From Larkinella bovis (lineage in GTDB: Bacteria; Bacteroidota; Bacteroidia; Cytophagales; Spirosomataceae): a DNA stretch of 64,000 nucleotides. The notes beneath the pieces were generated by a model. The model ran no database searches. It was not told the origin of the DNA and saw nothing but the letters and a program-made list of their open reading frames with translations. The stretch is taken from contig NZ_JBHSMA010000011.1 of the NCBI RefSeq assembly GCF_042655385.1, forward strand, positions 62,001 through 126,000. Reading direction: 5' to 3'. Below, in pieces: positions 17,042 through 24,580 of the stretch; the first letter of the stretch is position 1, and the number at the start of each line of letters is the position of its first letter. The translations under genes and the position numbers were made by a program.

Positions 17042-18066
17042 AAGCCATTTTCCAACCCGCTCTCCACGAACCCGCGCAGTACATTGACGTGGAAAAACCG
17101 GTCGCTGGTCCGGGCGAAGTGGTGATTCAGGTCAAAGCAGCTGCGCTTAATCACCGCGATGTGTTCGTGCAACACGGCTTGTACCCCAAAATGAAGTTAC
17201 CCGTCGTGCTGGGGTCCGACGGTGCCGGGGTGGTGGTCGAACGGGGCGAGGGCGTCGATCCGGCCTGGGAAAATCAGGCGGTACTCATTAATCCAGCCCT
17301 GGACTGGGGACCGAGTCCGCACGTTTACGGACCGGATTTCAGGATTCTGGGCATGCCCGACAATGGCACCTTCGCCGAATACGTCAAAATCAGCGCCCGC
17401 TACCTTCACCGCAAACCGCTTCATCTTTCCTTCGAACAGGCTGCGGCCCTCCCGCTCACAGGTTTAACCGCCTGGCGTGCCCTCATGACCCGGGCGAAGT
17501 TACAGCAAAACCGCACTGGCCCGCCCGAACGCGTCCTGATTACCGGCATCGGGGGAGGAGGAGCTTTAGCCGCCCTGCAATTTGCCAAAGCGGCCGGGGC
17601 CGAGGTGTGGGTAACCTCCGGTTCGGAAGAAAAACTGCAACGCGCCCAGGAACTCGGCGCTACCGGGGGCGTCAATTACCGGGAGGGCGACTGGGCAAAA
17701 ACACTGCTGGCCCAGACCGGAGGTGGCAAAGGCGGTTATTTCGACGTTATCATCGACAGTGCCGCCGGACCCGGTTTTGCCAAGCTGGTCGATGTGGCCG
17801 CACCGGGCGGACGGATCGTTTTTTACGGCGGTACGACCGGCAACATCACGGATGTCGCGCCTTCCAAGGTGTTTTTCAAGCAACTCAACATCCACGGCAC
17901 GACGATGGGAACCGAGGCTGAATTTGCCGATATGGTCCGGTTTGTGGAAGAACACCGGCTGATTCCGGTCATCGACGAGATCATGCCCCTGGCCGATGCG
18001 GAGCAGGCACTCCGAAAAATGGAGAGCGGAAAACAGTTTGGGAAGCTGGTTTTGCAGGTTTCCTGA
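17038..18066 (+). CDS. medium-chain dehydrogenase/reductase, quinone-oxidoreductase-like
   Basis: A 342-residue MDR protein with an N-terminal GroES-like domain (ALNHRDVFVQHGLYP, VLGSDGAGVV) and a Rossmann domain from about 165 (GIGGGGALAALQFAKAAGAEVWVT). The whole protein has no cysteine, so neither the catalytic nor the structural zinc site of alcohol dehydrogenases can exist; it is better called a zinc-free NADPH oxidoreductase than an alcohol dehydrogenase. Substrate unknown. Overlaps murQ by 4 bp, which suggests co-production but not necessarily a shared pathway. Confidence 0.85.
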   Translation: MKAIFQPALHEPAQYIDVEKPVAGPGEVVIQVKAAALNHRDVFVQHGLYPKMKLPVVLGSDGAGVVVERGEGVDPAWENQAVLINPALDWGPSPHVYGPDFRILGMPDNGTFAEYVKISARYLHRKPLHLSFEQAAALPLTGLTAWRALMTRAKLQQNRTGPPERVLITGIGGGGALAALQFAKAAGAEVWVTSGSEEKLQRAQELGATGGVNYREGDWAKTLLAQTGGGKGGYFDVIIDSAAGPGFAKLVDVAAPGGRIVFYGGTTGNITDVAPSKVFFKQLNIHGTTMGTEAEFADMVRFVEEHRLIPVIDEIMPLADAEQALRKMESGKQFGKLVLQVS

Positions 18067-18090
18067 AGAATTCTTCTTAAGTTTCTGCTT

Positions 18091-18110
18091 CCGCGGCCAA
18101 CCAGCCGCGG
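18091..18110. repeat. short GC-rich hairpin before the GH109 gene
   Basis: CCGCGGC (18091-18097) and GCCGCGG (18104-18110) pair perfectly around six bases. There is no T-run, so it is a weak terminator candidate or an mRNA processing or stability element between the MDR gene and the next gene. Confidence 0.45.
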
Positions 18111-18140
18111 ATCAGCCCGTTTTCCCGAACCCCTAAAATC

Positions 18141-19538
18141 ATGAAAAAACAACGCCGTGATTTCCTGAAACTGACCGGCCTGACCGGTGTCGGTCTGACC
18201 ACCTCGCATCTCGGTTATAGCCTTCCTGCGCTGACCCCGGCCCCGAAACCGCCCAAACAGACGTTCAACATGTGCGGGTATGCCGCGCCCAGAATCGATA
18301 CGGTTCGCGTTGGTTACATCGGCATCGGAAACCGGGGTGCCGGAGCACTCAAGCGGATTATCTATCTCGAAAACGTGGCCGTTCAGGCCGTTTGTGATAT
18401 CAGACCGGAGCGCATCGACGAGGCCAGGAAAACGCTGGAAAAAACCGCTCACAAACCCACCTACTACAGCGGAAAAGCCGATTCCTGGAAAGCCCTCTGC
18501 GACCGGAAAGACATTGACCTGATTTACATCTGCACCCCCTGGGATTTGCACGCACCAATGGCGCTGTACGCGATGGAGCAGGGCAAACACGTGGCCTGCG
18601 AAATACCGATTGCCACGACCGTCGATGATTGCTGGAAACTGGTCGAAACCTCCGAGCGCACCAAAAAGCATTGCATGATGCTGGAAAACTGCTGCTACGA
18701 TTTCTTCGAACTGCTGACGCTGAACATGGCCCGCCAGGGCTTTTTCGGCGATATCGTCCACGTCGAAGGGGCGTATATTCACGATATTTTTGAGTCGCTC
18801 TTTGATCGAACCAAGCGCTATGACAACTGGCGGCTGAAAGAAAACCAGCGCGATGGCAACCTGTATCCAACCCACGGTTTAGGCCCGATCGCGCAAATCC
18901 TTGACATCAACCGGGGGGATCAGATGGATTACCTGATTTCGATGTCCAGTAACGATTTTATGCTGGCCAAAAAAGCGGAAGAACTGGCTAAAACCGACGA
19001 CTATTTCAAGCAATACCAGGGCAAGTCGTTCCGGGGCAACATGAACACCACCACGATCCGGACCAAGAAAGGGCGCACGATCATGCTCCAGCACGACGTC
19101 AGTTCGCCACGGCCCTATTCCCGGATTCACCTCATCAGCGGAACCAAAGCCAGCGCCCAGAAGTACCCGTTGCCGGGCCGGATTTCGACGGGCCACGAAT
19201 GGTTATCGGAAAAGGACTACCAGGAACTGGAGCAGAAATACCAGCCGGAGATCGTCAGGCGCGTGGGCGAACTAGCCAAGAAGGTCGGCGGTCATGGCGG
19301 CATGGACTTTCTGATGGACTGGCGACTGATCGACTGCCTGCGGAACGGTCTGCCGTTGGATCAGGACGTATACGATGCCGCGCTCTGGAGCAGCATCGGC
19401 CCGCTCAGCGAGTGGTCGGTGGCTCACCGCTCCAATTCCATTGATGTGCCGGATTTTACCGCCGGTTCCTGGAAAACCAACAAACCGGTTGATATCACGC
19501 TGGCGCAGGGCGGCAACACCCGCATTAAAAACATCTGA
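18141..19538 (+). CDS. GH109-type NAD-dependent glycosidase / Gfo-Idh-MocA oxidoreductase, Tat-exported
   Basis: The 465-residue protein begins with a twin-arginine-like leader (KKQRRDFLKLTGLTGVG) and a hydrophobic stretch, so it is likely exported folded with bound NAD. The Rossmann motif is VGYIGIGNRGAGALKR (about 57-72), and CTPWDLHAPMAL, ENCCYDFFELLTLNMARQG and YPTHGLGP follow; the last two match the GH109 alpha-N-acetylgalactosaminidase family as I remember it. Such enzymes cleave by transient oxidation at C3. The position between murQ and a NagB-type gene supports an amino-sugar substrate. A plain sugar dehydrogenase remains possible. Confidence 0.85.
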   Translation: MKKQRRDFLKLTGLTGVGLTTSHLGYSLPALTPAPKPPKQTFNMCGYAAPRIDTVRVGYIGIGNRGAGALKRIIYLENVAVQAVCDIRPERIDEARKTLEKTAHKPTYYSGKADSWKALCDRKDIDLIYICTPWDLHAPMALYAMEQGKHVACEIPIATTVDDCWKLVETSERTKKHCMMLENCCYDFFELLTLNMARQGFFGDIVHVEGAYIHDIFESLFDRTKRYDNWRLKENQRDGNLYPTHGLGPIAQILDINRGDQMDYLISMSSNDFMLAKKAEELAKTDDYFKQYQGKSFRGNMNTTTIRTKKGRTIMLQHDVSSPRPYSRIHLISGTKASAQKYPLPGRISTGHEWLSEKDYQELEQKYQPEIVRRVGELAKKVGGHGGMDFLMDWRLIDCLRNGLPLDQDVYDAALWSSIGPLSEWSVAHRSNSIDVPDFTAGSWKTNKPVDITLAQGGNTRIKNI

Positions 19539-19588
19539 TTTTTCGGTAGAACACCGCTTACACCCTAACTTGCGCGAAACGGTTATTC

Positions 19589-20350
19589 ATGACAATTCTC
19601 ATTTCAAAAACCGCCGAAGAACTCGGCGAAAAAGCGGGTAAAGAAGCCGCAGCCCTGATTCGGGAAGCTATTGCCGACCGAGGACAGGCCAACGTCATTC
19701 TGGCCACCGGAACCAGCCAGTTTGCGACTCTCCAACAGTTGATTCGGGAAAACATCGACTGGAGCCGGGTCGTGATGTTTCACCTCGACGAATACATCGG
19801 GCTCCCGATTTCGCATCCGGCCAGTTTCCGGAAGTATTTACAGGAACGGTTTCTGGATCAGGTTCCGGCGCTCAAAGCCCATTACCTGATCGACGGCGAA
19901 GTAGATCCACGGGCCGAAATCCAGCGCCTGAATGCGCTGATTCAGCAGCACCCCATCGACGTGGCCCTGGTCGGAATCGGCGAAAACGGCCACCTGGCGT
20001 TCAACGATCCCCCCGCCGATTTCGATACCGACGAACCGTATCTGCTTGTCGATCTGGATGCCGCCTGCCGACGCCAGCAATTCAACGAAGGCTGGTTTCC
20101 GTCGATGGACGACGTTCCAACCCAGGCCATCAGCATGTCGGTTCGGCAGATCATGAAGTCGCGGGCAATCATCTGTTCGGTGCCCGATGCGCGTAAAGCC
20201 CAGGCTGTCAAAGACTCGCTGGAGCAACCAATCAGCAATCTATACCCAGCCAGTATTCTCCAATCCCACCCGGATTGTTCGCTGTATCTTGACGAACCGG
20301 CCGCCAGCCTGCTCGCCACGGAATTCCGGCAGACGGCCGGAAAAGAATAG
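19589..20350 (+). CDS. nagB: glucosamine-6-phosphate deaminase family protein
   Basis: Would convert glucosamine 6-phosphate to fructose 6-phosphate and ammonia, the last step of amino-sugar catabolism. The 253 residues include VMFHLDEYIGLP (62-73, the catalytic Asp-Glu pair) and GIGENGHLAFNDPP (128-141). The gene follows murQ and the GH109 gene, giving a plausible route from murein or GalNAc sugars to glycolysis; a nagA deacetylase is not in the window. A 6-phosphogluconolactonase is less likely because the ENGH motif is intact. Confidence 0.9.
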   Translation: MTILISKTAEELGEKAGKEAAALIREAIADRGQANVILATGTSQFATLQQLIRENIDWSRVVMFHLDEYIGLPISHPASFRKYLQERFLDQVPALKAHYLIDGEVDPRAEIQRLNALIQQHPIDVALVGIGENGHLAFNDPPADFDTDEPYLLVDLDAACRRQQFNEGWFPSMDDVPTQAISMSVRQIMKSRAIICSVPDARKAQAVKDSLEQPISNLYPASILQSHPDCSLYLDEPAASLLATEFRQTAGKE

Positions 20351-20429
20351 CTGCCAAAGGCACTCAAACGTGTAAAAACCGGGAAAACGGCTACGTTGTA
20401 CACTCAACCACAAGTAACTGTTTATCAGG

Positions 20430-20580
20430 CAATAATGTTTACACTAGTTATTATTTTTCTTAAAAAAAGATAAACGCAAAGGACTTATCCACATGCTTGT
20501 GTGGATAAGTCCTTATTTTATACCATTTGTCCACATTTTTTCCCGGCAAGGTCCGGCGGTTTACCTTTGTGAATAATCTG
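20430..20580. other. DnaA-box cluster with AT-rich flank: candidate replication origin or DnaA-controlled site
   Basis: Four 9-mers fit the DnaA box: TTATCCACA (20485-20493, perfect), its reverse complement (20500-20508, perfect), TTGTCCACA (20527-20535, one mismatch) and the reverse complement of TTATTCACA (20568-20576, fits TTATNCACA). The first two form a 15-bp palindrome with a 6-nt centre (20479-20514). Immediately left, about 20431-20478 is very AT-rich. Boxes next to such a stretch are the usual layout of a bacterial oriC. No dnaA or dnaN is in the window, but in many Bacteroidota the origin is not next to dnaA. A hairpin terminator is the main alternative for the palindrome alone. Confidence 0.55.
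20562..20569 (+). promoter_or_regulatory. -7 promoter element for bioFDA, overlapping a DnaA box
   Basis: TACCTTTG matches TAnnTTTG, and a T-run at 20536-20541 lies about 20 bp upstream in the -33 position. It is only 19 bp ahead of the bioF GTG, giving a very short leader. The last two bases overlap the DnaA-like box at 20568-20576. Confidence 0.6.
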
Positions 20581-20588
20581 AGAATAAG

Positions 20589-21719
20589 GTGATAAGAGCG
20601 GATAAGACGATCGATGATTTGCTGGAAAAACGCCGGTCAGCGGGCTTGTTGCGAACCCTGAAAAAACCGACCGGCCTGATTGATTTTTGCTCCAACGATT
20701 ACCTGGGCCTGGCGCAGTCGGCGGTTTTACGACAGCGGATTGAACAGGCAGTAGCCGGGCAGCCCGCGCTGCTGAACGGTTCAACCGGGTCGCGGCTCCT
20801 GGCGGGTAACTCCGCGCTGGCCGAAGAGCTGGAAACGGAGATGGCGGTTTTCCACCAGACCGAAGCCGCCCTCGTTTTCAATTCCGGTTACGACGCCAAC
20901 GTGGGTTTGCTGGCCAGCCTGCCGCAACGCGGGGATACGCTGCTCACGGACGAACTGATTCACGCGAGCATGATTGACGGGGCCCGACTGAGTATCGCCC
21001 ATCGGTTCAAATTCCGGCATAATGATCTGGCCGATCTGGAAGACCGCCTGAAACGCGCCACCGGAACGGTTTATGTGGCCATTGAATCGGTTTATTCGAT
21101 GGACGGCGATCTGGCCCCCCTGCCCGAAATCGCCGCACTCTGCGAGCGCTACGAAGCCGCTTTGCTTGTCGATGAAGCCCACGCGACGGGCGTTTTCGGC
21201 CCCAACGGTGGCGGATTGGTGCAGGCCCTTGGTTTGCAAAACCGGGTGTTTGCGCGGGTTCATACGTTCGGGAAAGCCCTGGGCGTTCACGGGGCCGTTG
21301 TAGTAGGTTCGGCACCACTGCGCGATTTTCTGATTAATTTTGCCCGTTCGTTCGTGTATTCGACGGCTCTGCCCCCGCATAGTTTGCTGGCAATTCGGAG
21401 TGTTTACCGGTTTTTGCCCGAATGCGAAGCATTGATCCGGCAGCTGCACGCGTTGCGACGCCATTGCCAGCAACAGATTCAGGACCAGTTGCCCGCCATG
21501 GAGTGGACCTCGGCGGAGAGTCCGATTCTGGGGCTGATCGTTCCGGGCAACGACGCCTGCCGTGCGGTGGCTGCGCGGCTCCAGCAGGCCGGTTTTGACA
21601 TCCGGCCCATTCTGAGTCCGACGGTTCCGGTGGGGCGCGAGCGGCTCCGGATCTGTCTGCACGCGTTCAACTCCGAACCGGAGATCGATTCGCTGGTGCG
21701 GGTCTTACAAACATTATAG
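20589..21719 (+). CDS. bioF: 8-amino-7-oxononanoate synthase
   Basis: PLP enzyme that condenses pimeloyl-ACP or -CoA with alanine, first of the biotin-ring steps. The 376 residues include LLNGSTGSRLLAGN, DEAHATGVFGPNGGG (195-209) and the PLP lysine K229 in HTFGKALGVHG. The start is a GTG at 20589, chosen because the protein aligns from its first residues with the family and no upstream ATG fits the promoter. First gene of a tight bioF-bioD-bioA operon (7-bp gap, then an 11-bp overlap). Confidence 0.94.
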   Translation: MIRADKTIDDLLEKRRSAGLLRTLKKPTGLIDFCSNDYLGLAQSAVLRQRIEQAVAGQPALLNGSTGSRLLAGNSALAEELETEMAVFHQTEAALVFNSGYDANVGLLASLPQRGDTLLTDELIHASMIDGARLSIAHRFKFRHNDLADLEDRLKRATGTVYVAIESVYSMDGDLAPLPEIAALCERYEAALLVDEAHATGVFGPNGGGLVQALGLQNRVFARVHTFGKALGVHGAVVVGSAPLRDFLINFARSFVYSTALPPHSLLAIRSVYRFLPECEALIRQLHALRRHCQQQIQDQLPAMEWTSAESPILGLIVPGNDACRAVAARLQQAGFDIRPILSPTVPVGRERLRICLHAFNSEPEIDSLVRVLQTL

Positions 21720-21726
21720 TGCGTTC

Positions 21727-22368
21727 ATGCGGAAACCCCTACAATTTATTCTGGCCGGTATTGGTACCGAAATTGGCAAAACGGTCGCATCGGCCCTTGT
21801 CGTCGAAGCCTTACAGGCCGATTACTGGAAACCGGTTCAATCGGGCGCCCTCGAAGATTCCGATACGGAAACCGTCCGGCGGCTGATTTCCAATTCCGTT
21901 ACCCGGTTTCACCCCGAAACCTATCGACTGCGCGAGCCCCTCTCGCCCCACGCGGCAGCGGCCCTCGACGGCGTGGAAATTTCGCTGACGGCGTTCCAGT
22001 TACCCCAAACCGCCAATCATCTGGTTGTCGAACTGGCAGGCGGTTTGATGGTGCCCCTCAACGATCGGGCGTTGAACATCGATCTGGTGCAGCAACTGGG
22101 TTTGCCGGTTTTGCTCGTTTCCAAACATTATCTCGGCAGCATCAACCACACCCTGCTGTCGGTGGAAGCCCTGCAACGACGCGGCATCCCGATTCTGGGC
22201 CTGCTTTTTAACGGTCCCGAAACCCCGGCTTCCGAAGAGTTCATCGTGCAGTATACCGGTTTAAAAAGTTTCGGGCGGATTGCCTGGGAAAAGGAGGTCA
22301 ATCCGGCGTTTGTGAGCCGGCGTGCAAGCCAACTAAGACGTTTACTGGAAGAATATCATGCAGATTGA
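21727..22368 (+). CDS. bioD: dethiobiotin synthetase
   Basis: Closes the ureido ring of dethiobiotin using CO2 and ATP. The 213 residues have the P-loop GIGTEIGKTV (12-21), YWKPVQSG, the ELAGGLMVPLN segment and LLFNGPE. The glycine-rich loop is typical for BioD. Its last 11 bp overlap bioA, indicating translational coupling. Confidence 0.93.
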   Translation: MRKPLQFILAGIGTEIGKTVASALVVEALQADYWKPVQSGALEDSDTETVRRLISNSVTRFHPETYRLREPLSPHAAAALDGVEISLTAFQLPQTANHLVVELAGGLMVPLNDRALNIDLVQQLGLPVLLVSKHYLGSINHTLLSVEALQRRGIPILGLLFNGPETPASEEFIVQYTGLKSFGRIAWEKEVNPAFVSRRASQLRRLLEEYHAD

Positions 22369-23668
22369 TAACGATAAAAAAACCAACCGGTCCGGTTTAG
22401 CCGAACGCGATCAGGCTGTCATCTGGCACCCGTTTACGCAAATGCAGACGGCTCCCCCGCCCATTCCGATTGTGCGGGGGGAAGGAACATTGCTGTATAC
22501 CGAAGACGGCAACGCGTACATCGATGCGGTTTCGTCGTGGTGGGTCAACATCCACGGTCACAGCCATCCCTATATTGCCGAAAAAGTGTTTCAGCAGTTT
22601 CAAACGCTGGAACACGTCATTTTTGCCGGTTTTACGCACCAGCCCGCCGTTCAGCTGGCAGAACGTTTACTGCCGCTTTTACCAACAAACCAGCAAAAGG
22701 TTTTTTATTCGGATAACGGCTCGACGGCAGTGGAAGTGGCGCTCAAAATGGCGTTTCAATACTGGCATAACCTGGGCAAACCGCGTCGGAAAGTAATTGC
22801 CCTGGACGGTGCCTACCACGGCGACACCTTTGGTGCCATGGCCGTGAGCGGACGCAGTGCCTTTACCGCCCCGTTTGTGCCCTTTCTGTTCGACGTAGAG
22901 TACATTCCGGCCCCCGTTCCGGGACAGGAGCAGGTGGCCCTGGAGCGGTTGCAAGCCTTACTGAGCGACGATGTTGCCGCTTTTATCGTGGAGCCGCTGG
23001 TGCAGGGATCGGGCGGCATGGTGATGTACCAGCCGGCCATCCTGGATGAGTTGATGGGCTTGGCCCGCCGTTGCGGGGCCCTGGTCATTGCCGATGAAGT
23101 GATGACCGGTTTTGGCCGGACCGGCAAACTGTTTGCGTCGTACCACCTCCGCGAACAACCCGATCTGATCTGCCTGTCGAAAGGACTGACCGGCGGAACC
23201 ATGGCGCTGGGAGTTACAACCTGTACGAAGGAAATCTACGACGCCTTTCGGTCGGACGACAAATTCAAAACGCTGTTTCACGGGCACTCGTTCACGGCCA
23301 ATCCGCTGGCCTGTACGGCCGCGCTCGCCAGCCTGGATTTGCTGCTTTCCGACGAAACCCAGGCGGCTATTCAGCGTATCGGCCAGCGCCATGCGGTTTT
23401 TGCGGAACAGCTGAAGCAAAAACCGGGTGCCCGAAACGTCCGCCGGCAAGGCACCATTCTGGCGTTCGACCTGGATGCCGGTGACGCCAGCCGGTCTTAT
23501 TTCAATACCATCCGGGATCAAGCGTACGAATTCCTGCTTGAGCAGGGGGTTCTCATGCGACCGCTGGGCAATGTGTTGTACATTTTACCACCTTACTGCA
23601 TCACCGACGAGCAGCTGGATACGGTTTATGCGGCCATTGAGAACCTGCTGAAACACCTCAGGGAGTAG
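22358..23668 (+). CDS. bioA: adenosylmethionine-8-amino-7-oxononanoate aminotransferase
   Basis: Makes 7,8-diaminononanoate with S-adenosylmethionine as amino donor. The 436-residue class III aminotransferase has WHPFTQMQ (23-30), typical of BioA, VEPLVQGSGGM, IADEVMTGFGRTGKLFA (244-260) and the PLP lysine K275 in LSKGLTGGTMAL. The operon order means the BioF product is used by the last gene and its product by the middle one. bioB and bioC are not here. Ends 10 bp from the oppositely oriented glpF. Confidence 0.95.
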   Translation: MQIDNDKKTNRSGLAERDQAVIWHPFTQMQTAPPPIPIVRGEGTLLYTEDGNAYIDAVSSWWVNIHGHSHPYIAEKVFQQFQTLEHVIFAGFTHQPAVQLAERLLPLLPTNQQKVFYSDNGSTAVEVALKMAFQYWHNLGKPRRKVIALDGAYHGDTFGAMAVSGRSAFTAPFVPFLFDVEYIPAPVPGQEQVALERLQALLSDDVAAFIVEPLVQGSGGMVMYQPAILDELMGLARRCGALVIADEVMTGFGRTGKLFASYHLREQPDLICLSKGLTGGTMALGVTTCTKEIYDAFRSDDKFKTLFHGHSFTANPLACTAALASLDLLLSDETQAAIQRIGQRHAVFAEQLKQKPGARNVRRQGTILAFDLDAGDASRSYFNTIRDQAYEFLLEQGVLMRPLGNVLYILPPYCITDEQLDTVYAAIENLLKHLRE

Positions 23669-23677
23669 AAAACCGCG

Positions 23678-24403
23678 TTATAACGCATACCAGCGAATCA
23701 GCAAACCACCCAGAATGGCCCCAACGACCGGGCCGACGATGGGCACCCAGGCGTAGCCCCAGTCCGACGAACCTTTGCCGGGAATCGGCAGCATGGCGTG
23801 GGCGATGCGCGGCCCCAGGTCACGGGCGGGATTGATGGCATAGCCGGTGGTGCCGCCCAGCGAGAGGCCGATGCTCCACACCAGCACCCCGACCAGATAC
23901 GGCCCGAACCCAACGGCCAGGGTACCCAGGGATTTGGAAGAAATGCCCGCCACTCCGATGATGAGCGCCAGTGTGCCAATGGTTTCGCTGATCACGTTGC
24001 CGGGGAAATGACGAATGGCGGGGTCGGTTGCAAAAACCGCCAGTTTCGTACCGGGTTCGGAGGTGGCGGCCCAGTGCGGCAAATAATGCAGCCAGACCAG
24101 TATTGCGCCAAGAAAAGCGCCAATAAGCTGCGCGGAAATATAGCTGACGAGGTTGCTGTAGTCGCCGGTGGCCACCGCAAACCCCACCGTCACGGCCGGA
24201 TTCAGGTGGGCATCGATGCTTCCGAAGGCTTTGGCCACAAAAATGCCCATGGTCACGGCAAAAGCCCAACCCGTGGTGATCACAATCCAGCCGGACGATT
24301 CGCCTTTGGTCCGTTTCAACACCACGTTCGCGACCACCCCGTCGCCCAACAGAATTAAGACCATTGTTCCGACCAGTTCACCGAGGAAGGGAGAAAGTTG
24401 CAT
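23678..24403 (-). CDS. glpF: glycerol facilitator (aquaglyceroporin)
   Basis: A 241-residue MIP channel with six predicted helices. The two NPA boxes are HLNPAVTV (NPA 68-70) and YAINPARDLGPR (NPA 191-193). The aspartate straight after the second NPAR is the usual mark of glycerol-conducting members rather than strict water channels. It lies alone, converging on bioA and diverging from purB; no glpK is in the window, so its physiological solute is inferred. Confidence 0.88.
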   Translation of the reverse strand: MQLSPFLGELVGTMVLILLGDGVVANVVLKRTKGESSGWIVITTGWAFAVTMGIFVAKAFGSIDAHLNPAVTVGFAVATGDYSNLVSYISAQLIGAFLGAILVWLHYLPHWAATSEPGTKLAVFATDPAIRHFPGNVISETIGTLALIIGVAGISSKSLGTLAVGFGPYLVGVLVWSIGLSLGGTTGYAINPARDLGPRIAHAMLPIPGKGSSDWGYAWVPIVGPVVGAILGGLLIRWYAL

Positions 24404-24511
24404 AGAAAAAGAAGGGTTTAGGCGTAATGCGCAGACTTTATGAAGTCAAGAAAATATGTGTTCTGTTATAAAGCCGCCAATATAAAGGAAAATAAACACA
24501 ATCTACATACT

Positions 24512-24549
24512 CAGAATATTCACGAAATATTCACTTTATGAATATTCTG
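24512..24549. promoter_or_regulatory. candidate operator upstream of purB
   Basis: CAGAATATTCA (24512-24522) and TGAATATTCTG (24539-24549) are exact reverse complements, and a further AATATTCAC lies between them. The array covers the purB -33 region and ends just before its -7 element, the position of a repressor site. No regulator gene adjoins. Confidence 0.5.
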
Positions 24550-24554
24550 CCCTT

Positions 24555-24562
24555 TACCTTTG
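24555..24562 (+). promoter_or_regulatory. -7 promoter element for purB
   Basis: TACCTTTG fits TAnnTTTG, 18 bp before the purB ATG at 24581, with TTTATG about 17 bp upstream in the -33 area. It shows that the upstream in-frame start at 24560 cannot be used. Confidence 0.6.
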
Positions 24563-24580
24563 CGGTTTCTTTTTCTGACT

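Noticed and set aside
17823..18875. A 350-codon minus-strand frame across the MDR/GH109 genes
   Set aside because: It is antisense to two well-supported genes and has no family features; GC-rich codon use on the true strand leaves the reverse frame open.
20479..20514. The palindrome ahead of bioF as a plain terminator
   Set aside because: Possible, but its arms contain exact DnaA boxes, two further boxes lie outside the palindrome, and the previous gene ends about 130 bp earlier; kept as DnaA sites with the terminator as alternative.
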